A DNA stretch of 64,000 nucleotides from Polyangiaceae bacterium (lineage in GTDB: Bacteria; Myxococcota_A; Polyangia; Polyangiales; Polyangiaceae), in assembly GCA_013361525.1 (NCBI GenBank), contig JABFXY010000029.1, positions 1 to 64,000 of the forward strand, read 5' to 3'. Below are positions 51,347-59,545 of the stretch, one piece after another. Under the pieces are notes generated by a model that saw nothing but the letters and a program-made list of their open reading frames with translations, ran no database searches and was not told the origin of the DNA. Positions within the stretch are counted from its first letter, which is position 1, and every line of letters starts with the position of its first letter. Position numbers and translations under genes: made by a program.

Positions 51347-52612
51347 TCAGGCGCGAACGACGCCGAGCGCGTGCTCGAGCGTCAAAACGACCTGATCGGC
51401 CTCGTCGACCGCGTTCGGCCAATGGGGCGAGAAGCGCAAATATCCATCGGGGGTTGCGCAGGCGACCCCTTGTCGGACGATCTCGCGTTGCAATGCGATG
51501 ACGTCGACGCCTTCGGGCGGCAATAGACACAAAGAGCCGCTGCGCCGCTCCGGGTTTTCGCTTCGGAGGGATCGAAAACCGAGTTCCTTCGCCGGGCCTT
51601 CGATAGCGTCGTTCACCTTCTGGACGTGCTCGAACACCTCTTCCAGCCCGAGGCGAAGAATCAAATCGAGCGACGCCTCCAGAGCGGCAAACGACATCGC
51701 GCTCAGATTGGCACCCTCGAGAAACCCGATATCGGTCCGAATGGGCCGGTCGTGGCGCAGCAAATCAGGCCCCTCGAAGAGGAACGTCGCGGCGTCGTCG
51801 TGGCTCAACCACCCGGCGACGCGGGGTGTGAGCAATGGAACGGCCTCCGGGCTCGCATAGAGAAAGCCCGCGCCCTCCGTCCCCATCAGCCATTTGTGCG
51901 CGCCGCAAGCGACGAAATCGACACCGAACGCCTGGACATCGAGCGAAACCATCCCGAGGCCTTGAACGGCATCGACGAAGAGCCGTGCTCCGTGCGCGTG
52001 GCATAGCTTGCCGATATCGGCGAGCGGCAGCCGATACCCCGTTTGGAATTGCACGTAGCTCGCGGCGACCAGACGAACACGACCCTGTTCGAGCGTGGCC
52101 TCGAGATCCGCGAGGACGCCGGCTTCGTCGGTGGGAAATCGGCGGCCGTCGAGCATCACCACCTCGACGCCGAACGTCCCGGCAGCCTGCTGCCAAGGCG
52201 TCACGTTCGCGGGGAACTCACCCGAAAAGAGAACGACGCGGTCGCCCGGCTTCCAATCGAAGCACAGCGCGACATCGGAGATCCCGCGCGTCGTGTTGAG
52301 GGTCAGCGCGATCGAGGTCGCGCCGGGTGCGCCGATGAGCCACGCGAGCTTGTCGCGCAATCGCGCTCGCTGCGCGGCCCATGTCGGATAAGCCGATGCG
52401 CCCTTCTTTCCGTAATCGGTGAGGAGCGTCGTCACGGCCTTGCGGACGCACACCGACGGCGGGGAAATGCCCGCGTGGTTCATATAGACGAGCGGCTCGA
52501 GCCCGCCGAAGAGATCCCGATTGCCGAGGCGAGGTGTCAGCTCCGGCGCATCTTTGTAGAGGGCCGGGGCGAGCGGTCCAGTCGCGGGGACGGCAAGCGC
52601 TTCTTTGCTCAT
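51347..52612 (-). CDS. Class V aminotransferase family PLP enzyme
   Basis: A 421-residue fold-type I PLP enzyme. It begins near PLVYMNHAGISPPSVCVRKAV and shows LTLNTTRGISDVAL, SGEFPANVTPW, ASYVQFQTGYRLPL and FVDAVQGLGMVSLDV. The PLP-binding Lys is in ACGAHKWLMGTEGAG. The family includes isopenicillin N epimerase-like proteins and cysteine desulfurases; the ending without a Cys loop makes a desulfurase unlikely. Substrate unknown. Its ATG overlaps the stop of prfC (ATGA), so it is translationally coupled to release factor 3, an uncommon partner. Confidence 0.87.
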   Translation of the reverse strand: MSKEALAVPATGPLAPALYKDAPELTPRLGNRDLFGGLEPLVYMNHAGISPPSVCVRKAVTTLLTDYGKKGASAYPTWAAQRARLRDKLAWLIGAPGATSIALTLNTTRGISDVALCFDWKPGDRVVLFSGEFPANVTPWQQAAGTFGVEVVMLDGRRFPTDEAGVLADLEATLEQGRVRLVAASYVQFQTGYRLPLADIGKLCHAHGARLFVDAVQGLGMVSLDVQAFGVDFVACGAHKWLMGTEGAGFLYASPEAVPLLTPRVAGWLSHDDAATFLFEGPDLLRHDRPIRTDIGFLEGANLSAMSFAALEASLDLILRLGLEEVFEHVQKVNDAIEGPAKELGFRSLRSENPERRSGSLCLLPPEGVDVIALQREIVRQGVACATPDGYLRFSPHWPNAVDEADQVVLTLEHALGVVRA

Positions 52613-54225
52613 CGGTCGTCGTCGATGGACGGTCCTCGAATACCGAGCTCCACGAACTTCGTGTTCGGGAAGGACTTGGCGCAGGTCTCGAGCTGCCACT
52701 CGCCCTTGAACAGGACGACTGGGTTCCCGTGAACGTCGAGCGCGCCATAACCGAAGAGCAGCGACTCGAGCTTTGCGAGCGGGGGGATTTCACCCTCGAC
52801 CCAACGCGCGAGCTGGAAGCTCAACCGCTCCATACGGCAATCGACGTTGTATTCGGCGGCGAGGCGCGCCTTCACGACCTCGAATTGGAGCTCGCCGACG
52901 GCGCCGATGATGGCGTCGCCTTCCCTGCCCTCCGGCGGCCGGAACAATTGCACACTTCCTTCTTGTGCGAGCTGCTCGAGGCCCTTCTTGAGCTGCTTTC
53001 GCTTCATCGGATCGATCATCGCGACGCGTGCGAAGTACTCGGGCGGAAACTGCGGCAATGGATCGTACTTGAGCTCGACGCCGTCGGTGAGCGTGTCGCC
53101 GATGAGGAAGATGCCCGGATCGAAGACGCCGATGATGTCGCCGGCGAAGCCGTCGTCGACCACCGTGCGGTCCTGCGCGAGGAATTGCGTCGGATTGGTG
53201 AGGCGGATCTCGCGCCCGAGCCGGACGTGCTTCAGCTTCATTCCGCGTTCGTATTTGCCCGAGCAAACGCGCAAAAACGCCATTCGATCGCGGTGCGCGC
53301 GATCCATGTTCGCCTGAATCTTGAAGACGAATGCAGTGAACCGCGAATCGTCGGCCGGAATGGCGCCCTTGTCGGTGTGCCTCGGTGCGGGCAGCGGCAT
53401 CATCGACACGAATGCGTCGAGGAATTGCGGGAGACCGAAGTTGGTCAATGCGCTGCCGAAGAACATCGGCGTCGTCTCGCCGCGCGCGAGCTTGTTCTCG
53501 TCGAGGGAGTCGCCCGCGGCTTCGAGGAGATCGATCTCGTCGCGCAGCATCTTCAACGCGTCGGCGTCGACCTCTTTCGTGAGCGCGGGGTCGTCGATGG
53601 CGAAGGAGCGTTCGGGGGCGCGCTCGGCGCCGTGAGCCACCTGCTCGAAGAGATGAACGCGCCGCTCGTTGCGGTGATACACGCCGCGGAAACGGCCACT
53701 TTCGAGCAGCGGCCAGGTCATCGGATAAACACCGATGCCGAGGACGTCTTCGACCTCGCCGACGAGCTCGAATGGATCGCGCCCCGGGCGGTCGAGCTTG
53801 TTCACGAAGGTGAAGATCGGCATGTGCCGCATCTTGCAGACGCGGAACAGCTTCTTCGTCTGCGCTTCGACGCCCTTCGCGCAGTCGAGGAGCATGACGG
53901 CCGCGTCGGTCGCCATGATTGCGCGATAGGTATCCTCGCTGAAGTCGACGTGGCCCGGCGTGTCGACGAGGTTCATCAATTTGCCGCCGTAGGGGAATTG
54001 AAGAACGCTCGAGACGATCGAGATGCCGCGCTCGCGCTCCATCTCCATCCAGTCGCTGACGGCGTGCGATCGCGCCTTCTTGGCTTTGACGGCGCCTGCG
54101 AGCTGGATCGCGCCTCCGTAAAGGAGAAGCTTCTCGGTGAGGGTCGTCTTGCCCGCGTCGGGGTGACTGATGATCGCGAACGTCTTTCGTTTGGACGCTT
54201 CGCGGTGAATTTCAGGGCTCTGCAT
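52609..54225 (-). CDS. prfC: Peptide chain release factor 3
   Basis: A 538-residue translational GTPase that recycles RF1/RF2 from the ribosome after peptide release. The G-domain motifs are complete: G1 IISHPDAGKTTLTEKLL, G2 region MEMERERGISI, G3 LVDTPGHVDFSEDT and G4 FVNKLDRPGRDP. The characteristic RF3 insert SAVSDWMEME-like (ARSHAVSDWM) and the C-terminal blocks AVGELQFEVVKARL and FKGEWQLE distinguish it from EF-G. The ATG at 54225 was chosen; the longer frame is antisense overlap. It sits 12 bases after the stop of the Ala-rich lipoprotein gene. Confidence 0.96.
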   Translation of the reverse strand: MQSPEIHREASKRKTFAIISHPDAGKTTLTEKLLLYGGAIQLAGAVKAKKARSHAVSDWMEMERERGISIVSSVLQFPYGGKLMNLVDTPGHVDFSEDTYRAIMATDAAVMLLDCAKGVEAQTKKLFRVCKMRHMPIFTFVNKLDRPGRDPFELVGEVEDVLGIGVYPMTWPLLESGRFRGVYHRNERRVHLFEQVAHGAERAPERSFAIDDPALTKEVDADALKMLRDEIDLLEAAGDSLDENKLARGETTPMFFGSALTNFGLPQFLDAFVSMMPLPAPRHTDKGAIPADDSRFTAFVFKIQANMDRAHRDRMAFLRVCSGKYERGMKLKHVRLGREIRLTNPTQFLAQDRTVVDDGFAGDIIGVFDPGIFLIGDTLTDGVELKYDPLPQFPPEYFARVAMIDPMKRKQLKKGLEQLAQEGSVQLFRPPEGREGDAIIGAVGELQFEVVKARLAAEYNVDCRMERLSFQLARWVEGEIPPLAKLESLLFGYGALDVHGNPVVLFKGEWQLETCAKSFPNTKFVELGIRGPSIDDDR

Positions 54226-54236
54226 GACGGATACGG

Positions 54237-54890
54237 TCAGCTCGCGGGCGTGAGCTTCAGGACGAAGGTGACGCCGATGGGATCTTCCGAAGGTGTGCCG
54301 ATGCTCTTCTTCTTGAGGAGCGCCTGCACGCACTTCTTCGCATCCGCGCCGATCCCCTTTGCCTTGAGGATTTCGACGCCTTCGGCATTGCCGGATGCGC
54401 GGACGAGGAATTGCAGCTCGATCTCGCCGCGCTTCTCCGTAAGTCCGCCGTTGTCGTCCACGCAGGCCTTGAGCTTCTTCGAGAGCTTCTCGAGCGAGCC
54501 TTTCGCCTTCGGGATGTCACCGGACGTGAACTTGGGGTCACCGATCTCGATGCTGACCGGCTTGCCGGCGAGCGACGGTGAGGCCGACGACGAGCTGACG
54601 GCGGAGCCCGCCGACGCCGGCGCCGATGCCGAGGCCGACGCCGTGGTCGCGGGCGCGCTCGCCGATGCGCTCGCGGTCGGTGCGTCGCTCGTAGGCTCCG
54701 CGGTTGCAGTGCCCTCGGCCGTCGCGGTCGCTGTCGCTTCGACGGTAGGTTGCGCCTCGACGTCTCGGACGGGCTCGGACGCCGATGCACATGCACAAAG
54801 TGCGACGAGCCCGAGGAGCAGCGCGGCCCACGTGGGACGCAGCAAGCTCGTTCGGGCCCGCTCGTTTTTCGCCTGGAGCGGTGCCGCCAT
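54237..54890 (-). CDS. Ala/Ser/Thr-rich lipoprotein with TonB/AgmX-like C-terminal domain
   Basis: A 217-residue predicted lipoprotein. The signal peptide ends in the lipobox LVALCACAS, followed by about 75 residues of Ala/Ser/Thr repeats (TASASASAPATTASASASAP). The C-terminal 100 residues form a small alpha/beta domain with two conserved-looking cysteines (KLKACVDDNG and AKKCVQALLK) and FLVRASGNAEGVEILKAKG. That layout is common in myxobacterial AgmX/PglI-type or TonB-like domains. Function unknown. It precedes prfC by 12 bases and lies about 40 bases downstream of pilQ on the same strand. Confidence 0.7.
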   Translation of the reverse strand: MAAPLQAKNERARTSLLRPTWAALLLGLVALCACASASEPVRDVEAQPTVEATATATAEGTATAEPTSDAPTASASASAPATTASASASAPASAGSAVSSSSASPSLAGKPVSIEIGDPKFTSGDIPKAKGSLEKLSKKLKACVDDNGGLTEKRGEIELQFLVRASGNAEGVEILKAKGIGADAKKCVQALLKKKSIGTPSEDPIGVTFVLKLTPAS

Positions 54891-54931
54891 TGCGGCGTTG
54901 TACTAGTCGAAAGCTCCGGGCCTTGCCACCG

Positions 54932-57286
54932 TTACCGTCCGAGCGACTCGGCCCGGTTCACGATGCGCGGGGTGATGAACACGACCAGCTCCGTCCGTTG
55001 GTCGTTCGTCGCGCGCTTCTGGAACAGCACGCCGAGGATGGGGATGTCGCCGAGGACGGGGACCTGCGAGAGGCTTCGGCTCGAGTTGCGGGTGTAGATG
55101 CCGCCGATGACCGCGGTGTGACCGTCTTGCACCAGCAGCTCGGTCTCCACCTCGCGCTTGAGGATCGTCGGATCGCCGCGAGCTCCGCGGTTACCGAAGT
55201 CGGGCTCGTCGCGGTTGATCTTCACGCTGAGGGCGACGCTTCCGTCGGCCGTCACGTGCGGCTTCACGAGAAGCTGGAGCTTCGCTTCTTGGAAGACCGT
55301 CTGCACGCCTTGCGCGCTGACCTGCGAAAACGGGATCAACGTGCCTTGCGCGATGCGCGCCTGTTGGTTGTCGAGCGTCAGGACGCGCGGGCTCGAGATG
55401 ATTCGCACCATACCGCTCTGCTCGGCAGCGGAGAGGCGCACGTTGAGGTTGAAGAGGTTGTTGACCGAGCCGAAGGTGAAGCCGAGCGCGCCACCCGTTC
55501 CACCACCGGTCGCGGCGGGAAGGTTGACGGCGAAGTTCGGGCTGGTGACGTTGTTCTCGTCCGGGTCGAGACCGTCGGACGGCGTCTGCGGATCGTCGGC
55601 GGCGCCGAAGATTCCAATCGAGTTCGGGAACGCGAGGCCGGTGTCGACGCCGGTCGCTTGGCTGAGGAGCGAGCCACCACCCCACTGGATGCCGAGCTCG
55701 CGGTTGAATCGGCTCGAGGCTTCCACGATGCGCGCTTCGATGAGGACCTGCGGGGTCTGCGTGTCGAGGGCGCGGATGAGCTCTTCGATCTGGTTGAGGT
55801 TGCCGGTGACGTCGCGCGCGATGATCACGTTGGTGCGCTCGTCGACCGAGAGGCTGCCGCGCGGCGAGAGGAGCTCTTGCGAGCGAGCCTGCAGCTCCTG
55901 TGCTTTCGCGTACGAGATCGGGATGAGACGCGTCTCGAGCGGCGCGAGCTGGAACTCCGACTCACGACGTTTCACCGCGAGCTCGCGCTCTTTGTTGAGG
56001 TCGGCGATGGGGGCGACGCGGATGAGGTTGCCCTTGCGGACCATGCCGAGCCCCTTCGCCTGAAGGACGGTCTCGAGCGCCTGATCCCAGGGGACGCTGC
56101 GCATGCGGATCGTGACGCTTCCGGACACGTTGTCGGCCGTGACGACGTTGACGCGACCGACGTCCGCGAGGAGGCGGAGGACGTCGTGGATGTCTGCGTC
56201 TTTCAGATCGAGGTCGATGCGTCGGCCGGTGCCGGCCTTCGCCTCGGGGTTGTTCTGAACCTGCGCGGCGACGCCCATCGACGGAAGGACCGCGTCTGCC
56301 TGATCCGGCTCCGTCTCTTGGATGTCACCGATCGAGGTCTCGACGACGGGCAGATCGTAATCCGGCTCGCGCGCGACGGTCTTCGTCTTGCGGGCTGCGC
56401 CGCCGTCGGGTCCCTTGCCCGTTTCGGACGAGGGCAGCGGGCCGAGCATCAGCGTGCAGACGATGCGATCGCCCTCTCGCTTCACGATGAACTTCGATGC
56501 GGGGTCGCGTTCGATCTCGATGACGACGTCGTCGGTGCCCTTCTTCTGGAAGGACGAGACCGCGCTCACGACGCCGCCGAAAGCCGCGACGTCGAGCTTG
56601 CGCTCGAGCGACTTCGGGAGACGCGCGCCGGAGAGCGCGATCCGGACGGTCTTCTTCGTTCCATCGGAGACGTGCTTCACCTCGCGGTCGGTCTCGATGA
56701 CGACCTGGTCGCGATCGCTCTGGTGGCTGAAGCGCACGTCCTTCACGACCGCGGCGTCGTCGGCGACGACGGCCTGCGTCGGGGCGGAGGGGGTGACGAC
56801 GGCGCGGTCCGGCGCGGGGCCGGTCTTGTCGGCGAGCGTCAGATCGACCGTGAGGCCGTCATCGCTCGTCGTGATGCTGTACTGCGCCTGCTTCACGAGC
56901 TGGATGAGGATGCGGGTCGCCTTCGCTTCCGGGAAGGTCTGCGTCATCACGCCCGAGACGACTTTGTTCCCTTCGACGATCGCCGGAGGAGCACCTGCCG
57001 TCACCGCGTCGGAAATATCGAGGAGGATGCGTTGACCCCCGTCCGTGACGCGCGCTGTGTATGTCGGCTTCGCGCTGGTCCGAACGACGAGCCGCGCCGA
57101 GGCATCCTTCGGCGCGGAGAGGGTCACGTCGGTGACCTTGACCTGATTGGGAAGCGCGACGGCCGTCACGGCGAAGAACGCCGTCATGACCCAAACGCTA
57201 AGCCCCGCGAGGAAGGTCCTGTAAGTCACGCGCGGTCCCCCCCTCGCTCTGAACGCGAAGGGCCTGCGCACCGTGGGGGTCATCAT
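54932..57286 (-). CDS. pilQ: Type IV pilus secretin PilQ
   Basis: A 784-residue outer-membrane secretin through which type IV pili emerge. The N-terminus carries a signal peptide (FLAGLSVWVMTAFFAVTAVA). Two AMIN domains, at roughly 50-150 and 185-285, bind peptidoglycan. A secretin N0/STN domain (IDLDLKDADIHDVLRLLADVG) and N1 domain (LIPISYAKAQELQARSQELL, VDERTNVIIARDV) lead to the secretin pore (QTPQVLIEARIVEASS, SSPRVLTLDNQQARI, VPVLGDIPILGVLF, ELVVFITPRI). The start is one of two adjacent ATGs at 57286/57283. Unlike pilM-P, which overlap, it is separated from pilP by a 284-base gap with a large hairpin. PilQ is essential for pilus-based social motility in myxobacteria. Confidence 0.96.
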   Translation of the reverse strand: MMTPTVRRPFAFRARGGPRVTYRTFLAGLSVWVMTAFFAVTAVALPNQVKVTDVTLSAPKDASARLVVRTSAKPTYTARVTDGGQRILLDISDAVTAGAPPAIVEGNKVVSGVMTQTFPEAKATRILIQLVKQAQYSITTSDDGLTVDLTLADKTGPAPDRAVVTPSAPTQAVVADDAAVVKDVRFSHQSDRDQVVIETDREVKHVSDGTKKTVRIALSGARLPKSLERKLDVAAFGGVVSAVSSFQKKGTDDVVIEIERDPASKFIVKREGDRIVCTLMLGPLPSSETGKGPDGGAARKTKTVAREPDYDLPVVETSIGDIQETEPDQADAVLPSMGVAAQVQNNPEAKAGTGRRIDLDLKDADIHDVLRLLADVGRVNVVTADNVSGSVTIRMRSVPWDQALETVLQAKGLGMVRKGNLIRVAPIADLNKERELAVKRRESEFQLAPLETRLIPISYAKAQELQARSQELLSPRGSLSVDERTNVIIARDVTGNLNQIEELIRALDTQTPQVLIEARIVEASSRFNRELGIQWGGGSLLSQATGVDTGLAFPNSIGIFGAADDPQTPSDGLDPDENNVTSPNFAVNLPAATGGGTGGALGFTFGSVNNLFNLNVRLSAAEQSGMVRIISSPRVLTLDNQQARIAQGTLIPFSQVSAQGVQTVFQEAKLQLLVKPHVTADGSVALSVKINRDEPDFGNRGARGDPTILKREVETELLVQDGHTAVIGGIYTRNSSRSLSQVPVLGDIPILGVLFQKRATNDQRTELVVFITPRIVNRAESLGR

Positions 57287-57369
57287 TGCGCCTCGATGCT
57301 AGGTCGCGCGTTCCTGATGGGCCCAATTCCTGGCGTTGTTTATTCGCGCGCGCCGCGTTTCTAGTTCGC

Positions 57370-57445
57370 GCGCGCACGACGGCGTTGGGTCCCGCCTGAA
57401 GTGTGCTCCCTACGGTCGCACGTGGCACCCAACGCCTGTGCGCGC
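57370..57445 (-). terminator. Large hairpin in the pilP-pilQ gap
   Basis: gcgcgcacgacggcgttgggt (from 57370) pairs with acccaacgcctgtgcgcgc (to 57445), about 18 pairs with minor mismatches, around a loop of some 36 bases. It sits between pilP and pilQ on their transcript. It could be an attenuator, an RNA-processing or stability element, or a partial terminator that reduces pilQ expression. No T-run is present. Confidence 0.6.
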
Positions 57446-57540
57446 CCCGTTGCACTGCGGATCGCGCTGCCGACGGCGGCCGATGGCCGCCTCCTGTAAC
57501 CCAGACACGAAGAACCGACGCCGCAGCTTTCGCCGCCCCT

Positions 57541-57566
57541 CAGCTGACAGCTGACAGCTGACAGCT
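57541..57566. repeat. 7-bp tandem repeat (cagctga), about 3.7 units
   Basis: cagctga is repeated three times followed by cagct, immediately beyond the pilP stop codon. Each unit contains the palindrome cagctg, so the block can pair with itself. Its small unit size makes it prone to length changes, which could alter the pilP-pilQ spacing. Confidence 0.85.
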
Positions 57567-57570
57567 TCTC

Positions 57571-58272
57571 TCAGCTGCCCTTCTTGCGCGGCGTCTTGGG
57601 CTCTTCGGGCTCGCCCTTTTCGTCGGGGCGGGTGCCGCGAATGCCGGTGCGAATCTCTTGCTTGAGCTCGTCCTGGGTCCGCAGGGAGAGGACACGGGTC
57701 GTGGCCGGTGCGGAGGGATCGGGAAGCTCCCTCACGAAGACGACGTCGTTCTCGCGGATGCGGTCGAGGCGCCAGTTGACGGCGACATCGCCGCCGCCGG
57801 CTCCGCCGCTGCGTACGACCTCGGATTTGCCGACGAAGTCACCGACGCGCAGAACCCAGCCGAGGCCTTCGGGATCCTGAACCAGAACGCGGCCCGCGCT
57901 GCCGGTCACGATACCGACGATCTTGAGCTCCTCGAGCGAGTGCTTCTGAATCAAGATCTCGCGCTGGACCTTCACCTCGGTGGCGACCGGCTTCACCATG
58001 AAGAGATCCGCGTAGCTCTTGAACGGATCTCGGTTCGCGGGCGACTCGAGGAAGTCGCGCTCTTGAATGTCCGGCGTCGGCAGCGGCGGAAGATCCGCGG
58101 GCTCTGCGGCTTTCGCGTCTTTTTTCTGCCCGCCCGCAGCCTGTTGCGGCGGCGGCGCGCCTCCCGGCGGGGGCTCGGTCGGGGCCTGCGGCGGCGGAGG
58201 CGGGGCGTCCTCGCCGCAGCCCGAGACGATACCCAGCGAGAGGATCAAGCCGAGAGCGGCGTACGCTTTCAT
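57571..58272 (-). CDS. pilP: Type IV pilus assembly lipoprotein PilP
   Basis: A 233-residue inner-membrane lipoprotein of the pilus alignment complex, linking PilN/PilO to the secretin PilQ. The signal peptide ends in the lipobox IVSGCGED, then a Pro/Gly/Ala-rich spacer of about 60 residues. The C-terminal beta domain shows the PilP blocks RDPFKSYADLF, LEELKIVGIVTGSAGRVLV and GLGWVLRVGDFVGKS. Its ATG overlaps the pilO stop (ATGA). The last 30 residues are Lys/Glu/Pro-rich and less conserved. Confidence 0.93.
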   Translation of the reverse strand: MKAYAALGLILSLGIVSGCGEDAPPPPPQAPTEPPPGGAPPPQQAAGGQKKDAKAAEPADLPPLPTPDIQERDFLESPANRDPFKSYADLFMVKPVATEVKVQREILIQKHSLEELKIVGIVTGSAGRVLVQDPEGLGWVLRVGDFVGKSEVVRSGGAGGGDVAVNWRLDRIRENDVVFVRELPDPSAPATTRVLSLRTQDELKQEIRTGIRGTRPDEKGEPEEPKTPRKKGS

Positions 58273-58886
58273 TGCTTCTTGCCCTTCGTTGCATCGTCGG
58301 CGCGCTTTGCGCGGAACGCCGTCGCCAAGCACTTCACGTTGAGGATGACGTCGGAGGTCGCATCGTCCTTCTTCTGATTCGGAACGACCGTCATCTCGAT
58401 GTCCTCGATGTTGATCACGCGGTCGAGCTGACCGACGCCGTAGAAGAACCTGGCGATCTGGTGGAACCGGCCCGACAGCTCGAGCGACATCGGAACGCGG
58501 ACGTAATAGTCCTCTGCGACCTCGTCTTCGGGCTTGTACTGGGCGAGCGTCACACCCGAAATCGAGGCGATGCCCTGCATCGACGAGAGGAACGAGGGCG
58601 TCTCCGCCTCGTCGGGCAGGACCTTCTTCTGCTCTCGCTCGACGCGCTGTTTCTCCGCGCGCAGCTCGACGTCCTTGTTGTACGCGACCTTCGCCTCCTC
58701 GGCCTTCTGCAGGTCGCCCTTCAACTGCTGCTCGCGCGCGATCGCTTGGCCGATCTGCCCGTCGACGTCGGTGAAGAACACGACGAAGTAGAGGGCGGCC
58801 ACGACGGCCATCAGGATCAAGCCGAAGACCATCTTCGCGGGAAGCGAGAGACGGCTGAGGCTGCTCGTCGTCTGCTTGGCAGCCAT
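58269..58886 (-). CDS. pilO: Type IV pilus assembly protein PilO
   Basis: A 205-residue inner-membrane protein. One transmembrane helix lies at residues 18-38 (MVFGLILMAVVAALYFVVFF), followed by a periplasmic coiled coil (QQLKGDLQKAEEAKVAYNKD) and a ferredoxin-like domain with YYVRVPMSLELSGRFHQIARFF and VINIEDIEM, characteristic of PilO. It pairs with PilN to form the inner-membrane alignment platform. Its stop overlaps the pilP start, and its start overlaps the pilN stop by one base (TGATG), consistent with a translationally coupled pilMNOP series. Confidence 0.95.
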   Translation of the reverse strand: MAAKQTTSSLSRLSLPAKMVFGLILMAVVAALYFVVFFTDVDGQIGQAIAREQQLKGDLQKAEEAKVAYNKDVELRAEKQRVEREQKKVLPDEAETPSFLSSMQGIASISGVTLAQYKPEDEVAEDYYVRVPMSLELSGRFHQIARFFYGVGQLDRVINIEDIEMTVVPNQKKDDATSDVILNVKCLATAFRAKRADDATKGKKQ

Positions 58887-59545
58887 CAGTACCTCACCTT
58901 CAGCTGCATGCCGAAGCTCACCATCGTGGCCCCCTCATCGGTCGCGGACCCGCCCTTCTTGCCACCCGGAAGGAGCTTCACGCCGTAGAAGTACGAAGAA
59001 TGACCGAGCCGCAGCGCGAGCTCGGACACGTCCGTCGAGTCGCGCGCGAGGCCCTGAATCTCGACGAGGCGCCCATCCTCTTTGAAGGATTTGAGCCACA
59101 CTCGCCGCGCATCCCAGCCCGGATTGATGGCGGACAGCGGGTTTTCCTGAAGGCGCTTCGCGTACCGATCCGGGTCGACGGTGGGGCCTTTGCCGGGCGT
59201 CAACAGACGCGACAGCTCGAGCATCGCAGCCGTCGGGCCGGAGCGCGCCTTCTCGAGCTTGCCGATCGCGTCCTCGCGCGCCTTGAGCGCGGCGAGGTCT
59301 TTCTTCACGGCCTCGTGTTGCTGCACGAGCTCCTGAATCTTCGTGATGTCGGCTTCGAGCGCGCGGTTCTTCTCCGTCTGCGTCTCGAGCTCCTTCACCT
59401 TCGTCTGGTGGAACCACACGAACCCGATCGCCTCGAGCAGGACGAGCCCGAAGACCACGAGGATCCATCGCTGGCTCGACGACGGCTCCGCGGTCGCGAC
59501 GCGCTCGGCGCGCTTCTTCTGCGGAAGTAGGTTGACCCTGATCAC
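58886..59545 (-). CDS. pilN: Type IV pilus assembly protein PilN
   Basis: A 219-residue inner-membrane protein. It begins MIRVNLLPQKK, the short cytosolic sequence by which PilN binds PilM. A transmembrane helix follows at about residues 27-45 (WILVVFGLVLLEAIGFVWF), then a periplasmic coiled coil and a small alpha/beta domain (FKEDGRLVEIQGLARDSTDV). With PilO it forms the heterodimer that connects the cytoplasmic PilM ring to PilP and PilQ. Start and stop overlap the adjacent pilM and pilO genes. Confidence 0.95.
   Translation of the reverse strand: MIRVNLLPQKKRAERVATAEPSSSQRWILVVFGLVLLEAIGFVWFHQTKVKELETQTEKNRALEADITKIQELVQQHEAVKKDLAALKAREDAIGKLEKARSGPTAAMLELSRLLTPGKGPTVDPDRYAKRLQENPLSAINPGWDARRVWLKSFKEDGRLVEIQGLARDSTDVSELALRLGHSSYFYGVKLLPGGKKGGSATDEGATMVSFGMQLKVRY

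Noticed and set aside
52534..54906. 790-residue plus-strand open frame opposite prfC
   Set aside because: Antisense shadow of RF3 and the Ala-rich lipoprotein; the Ala/Asp/Val-rich end mirrors that lipoprotein's low-complexity region.
54785..57364. 859-residue plus-strand open frame opposite pilQ
   Set aside because: Antisense to a certain gene; composition is typical of a mirrored high-GC frame.
57541..57566. CRISPR or attachment site
   Set aside because: A 7-bp tandem repeat has no spacer structure and no integrase is present.
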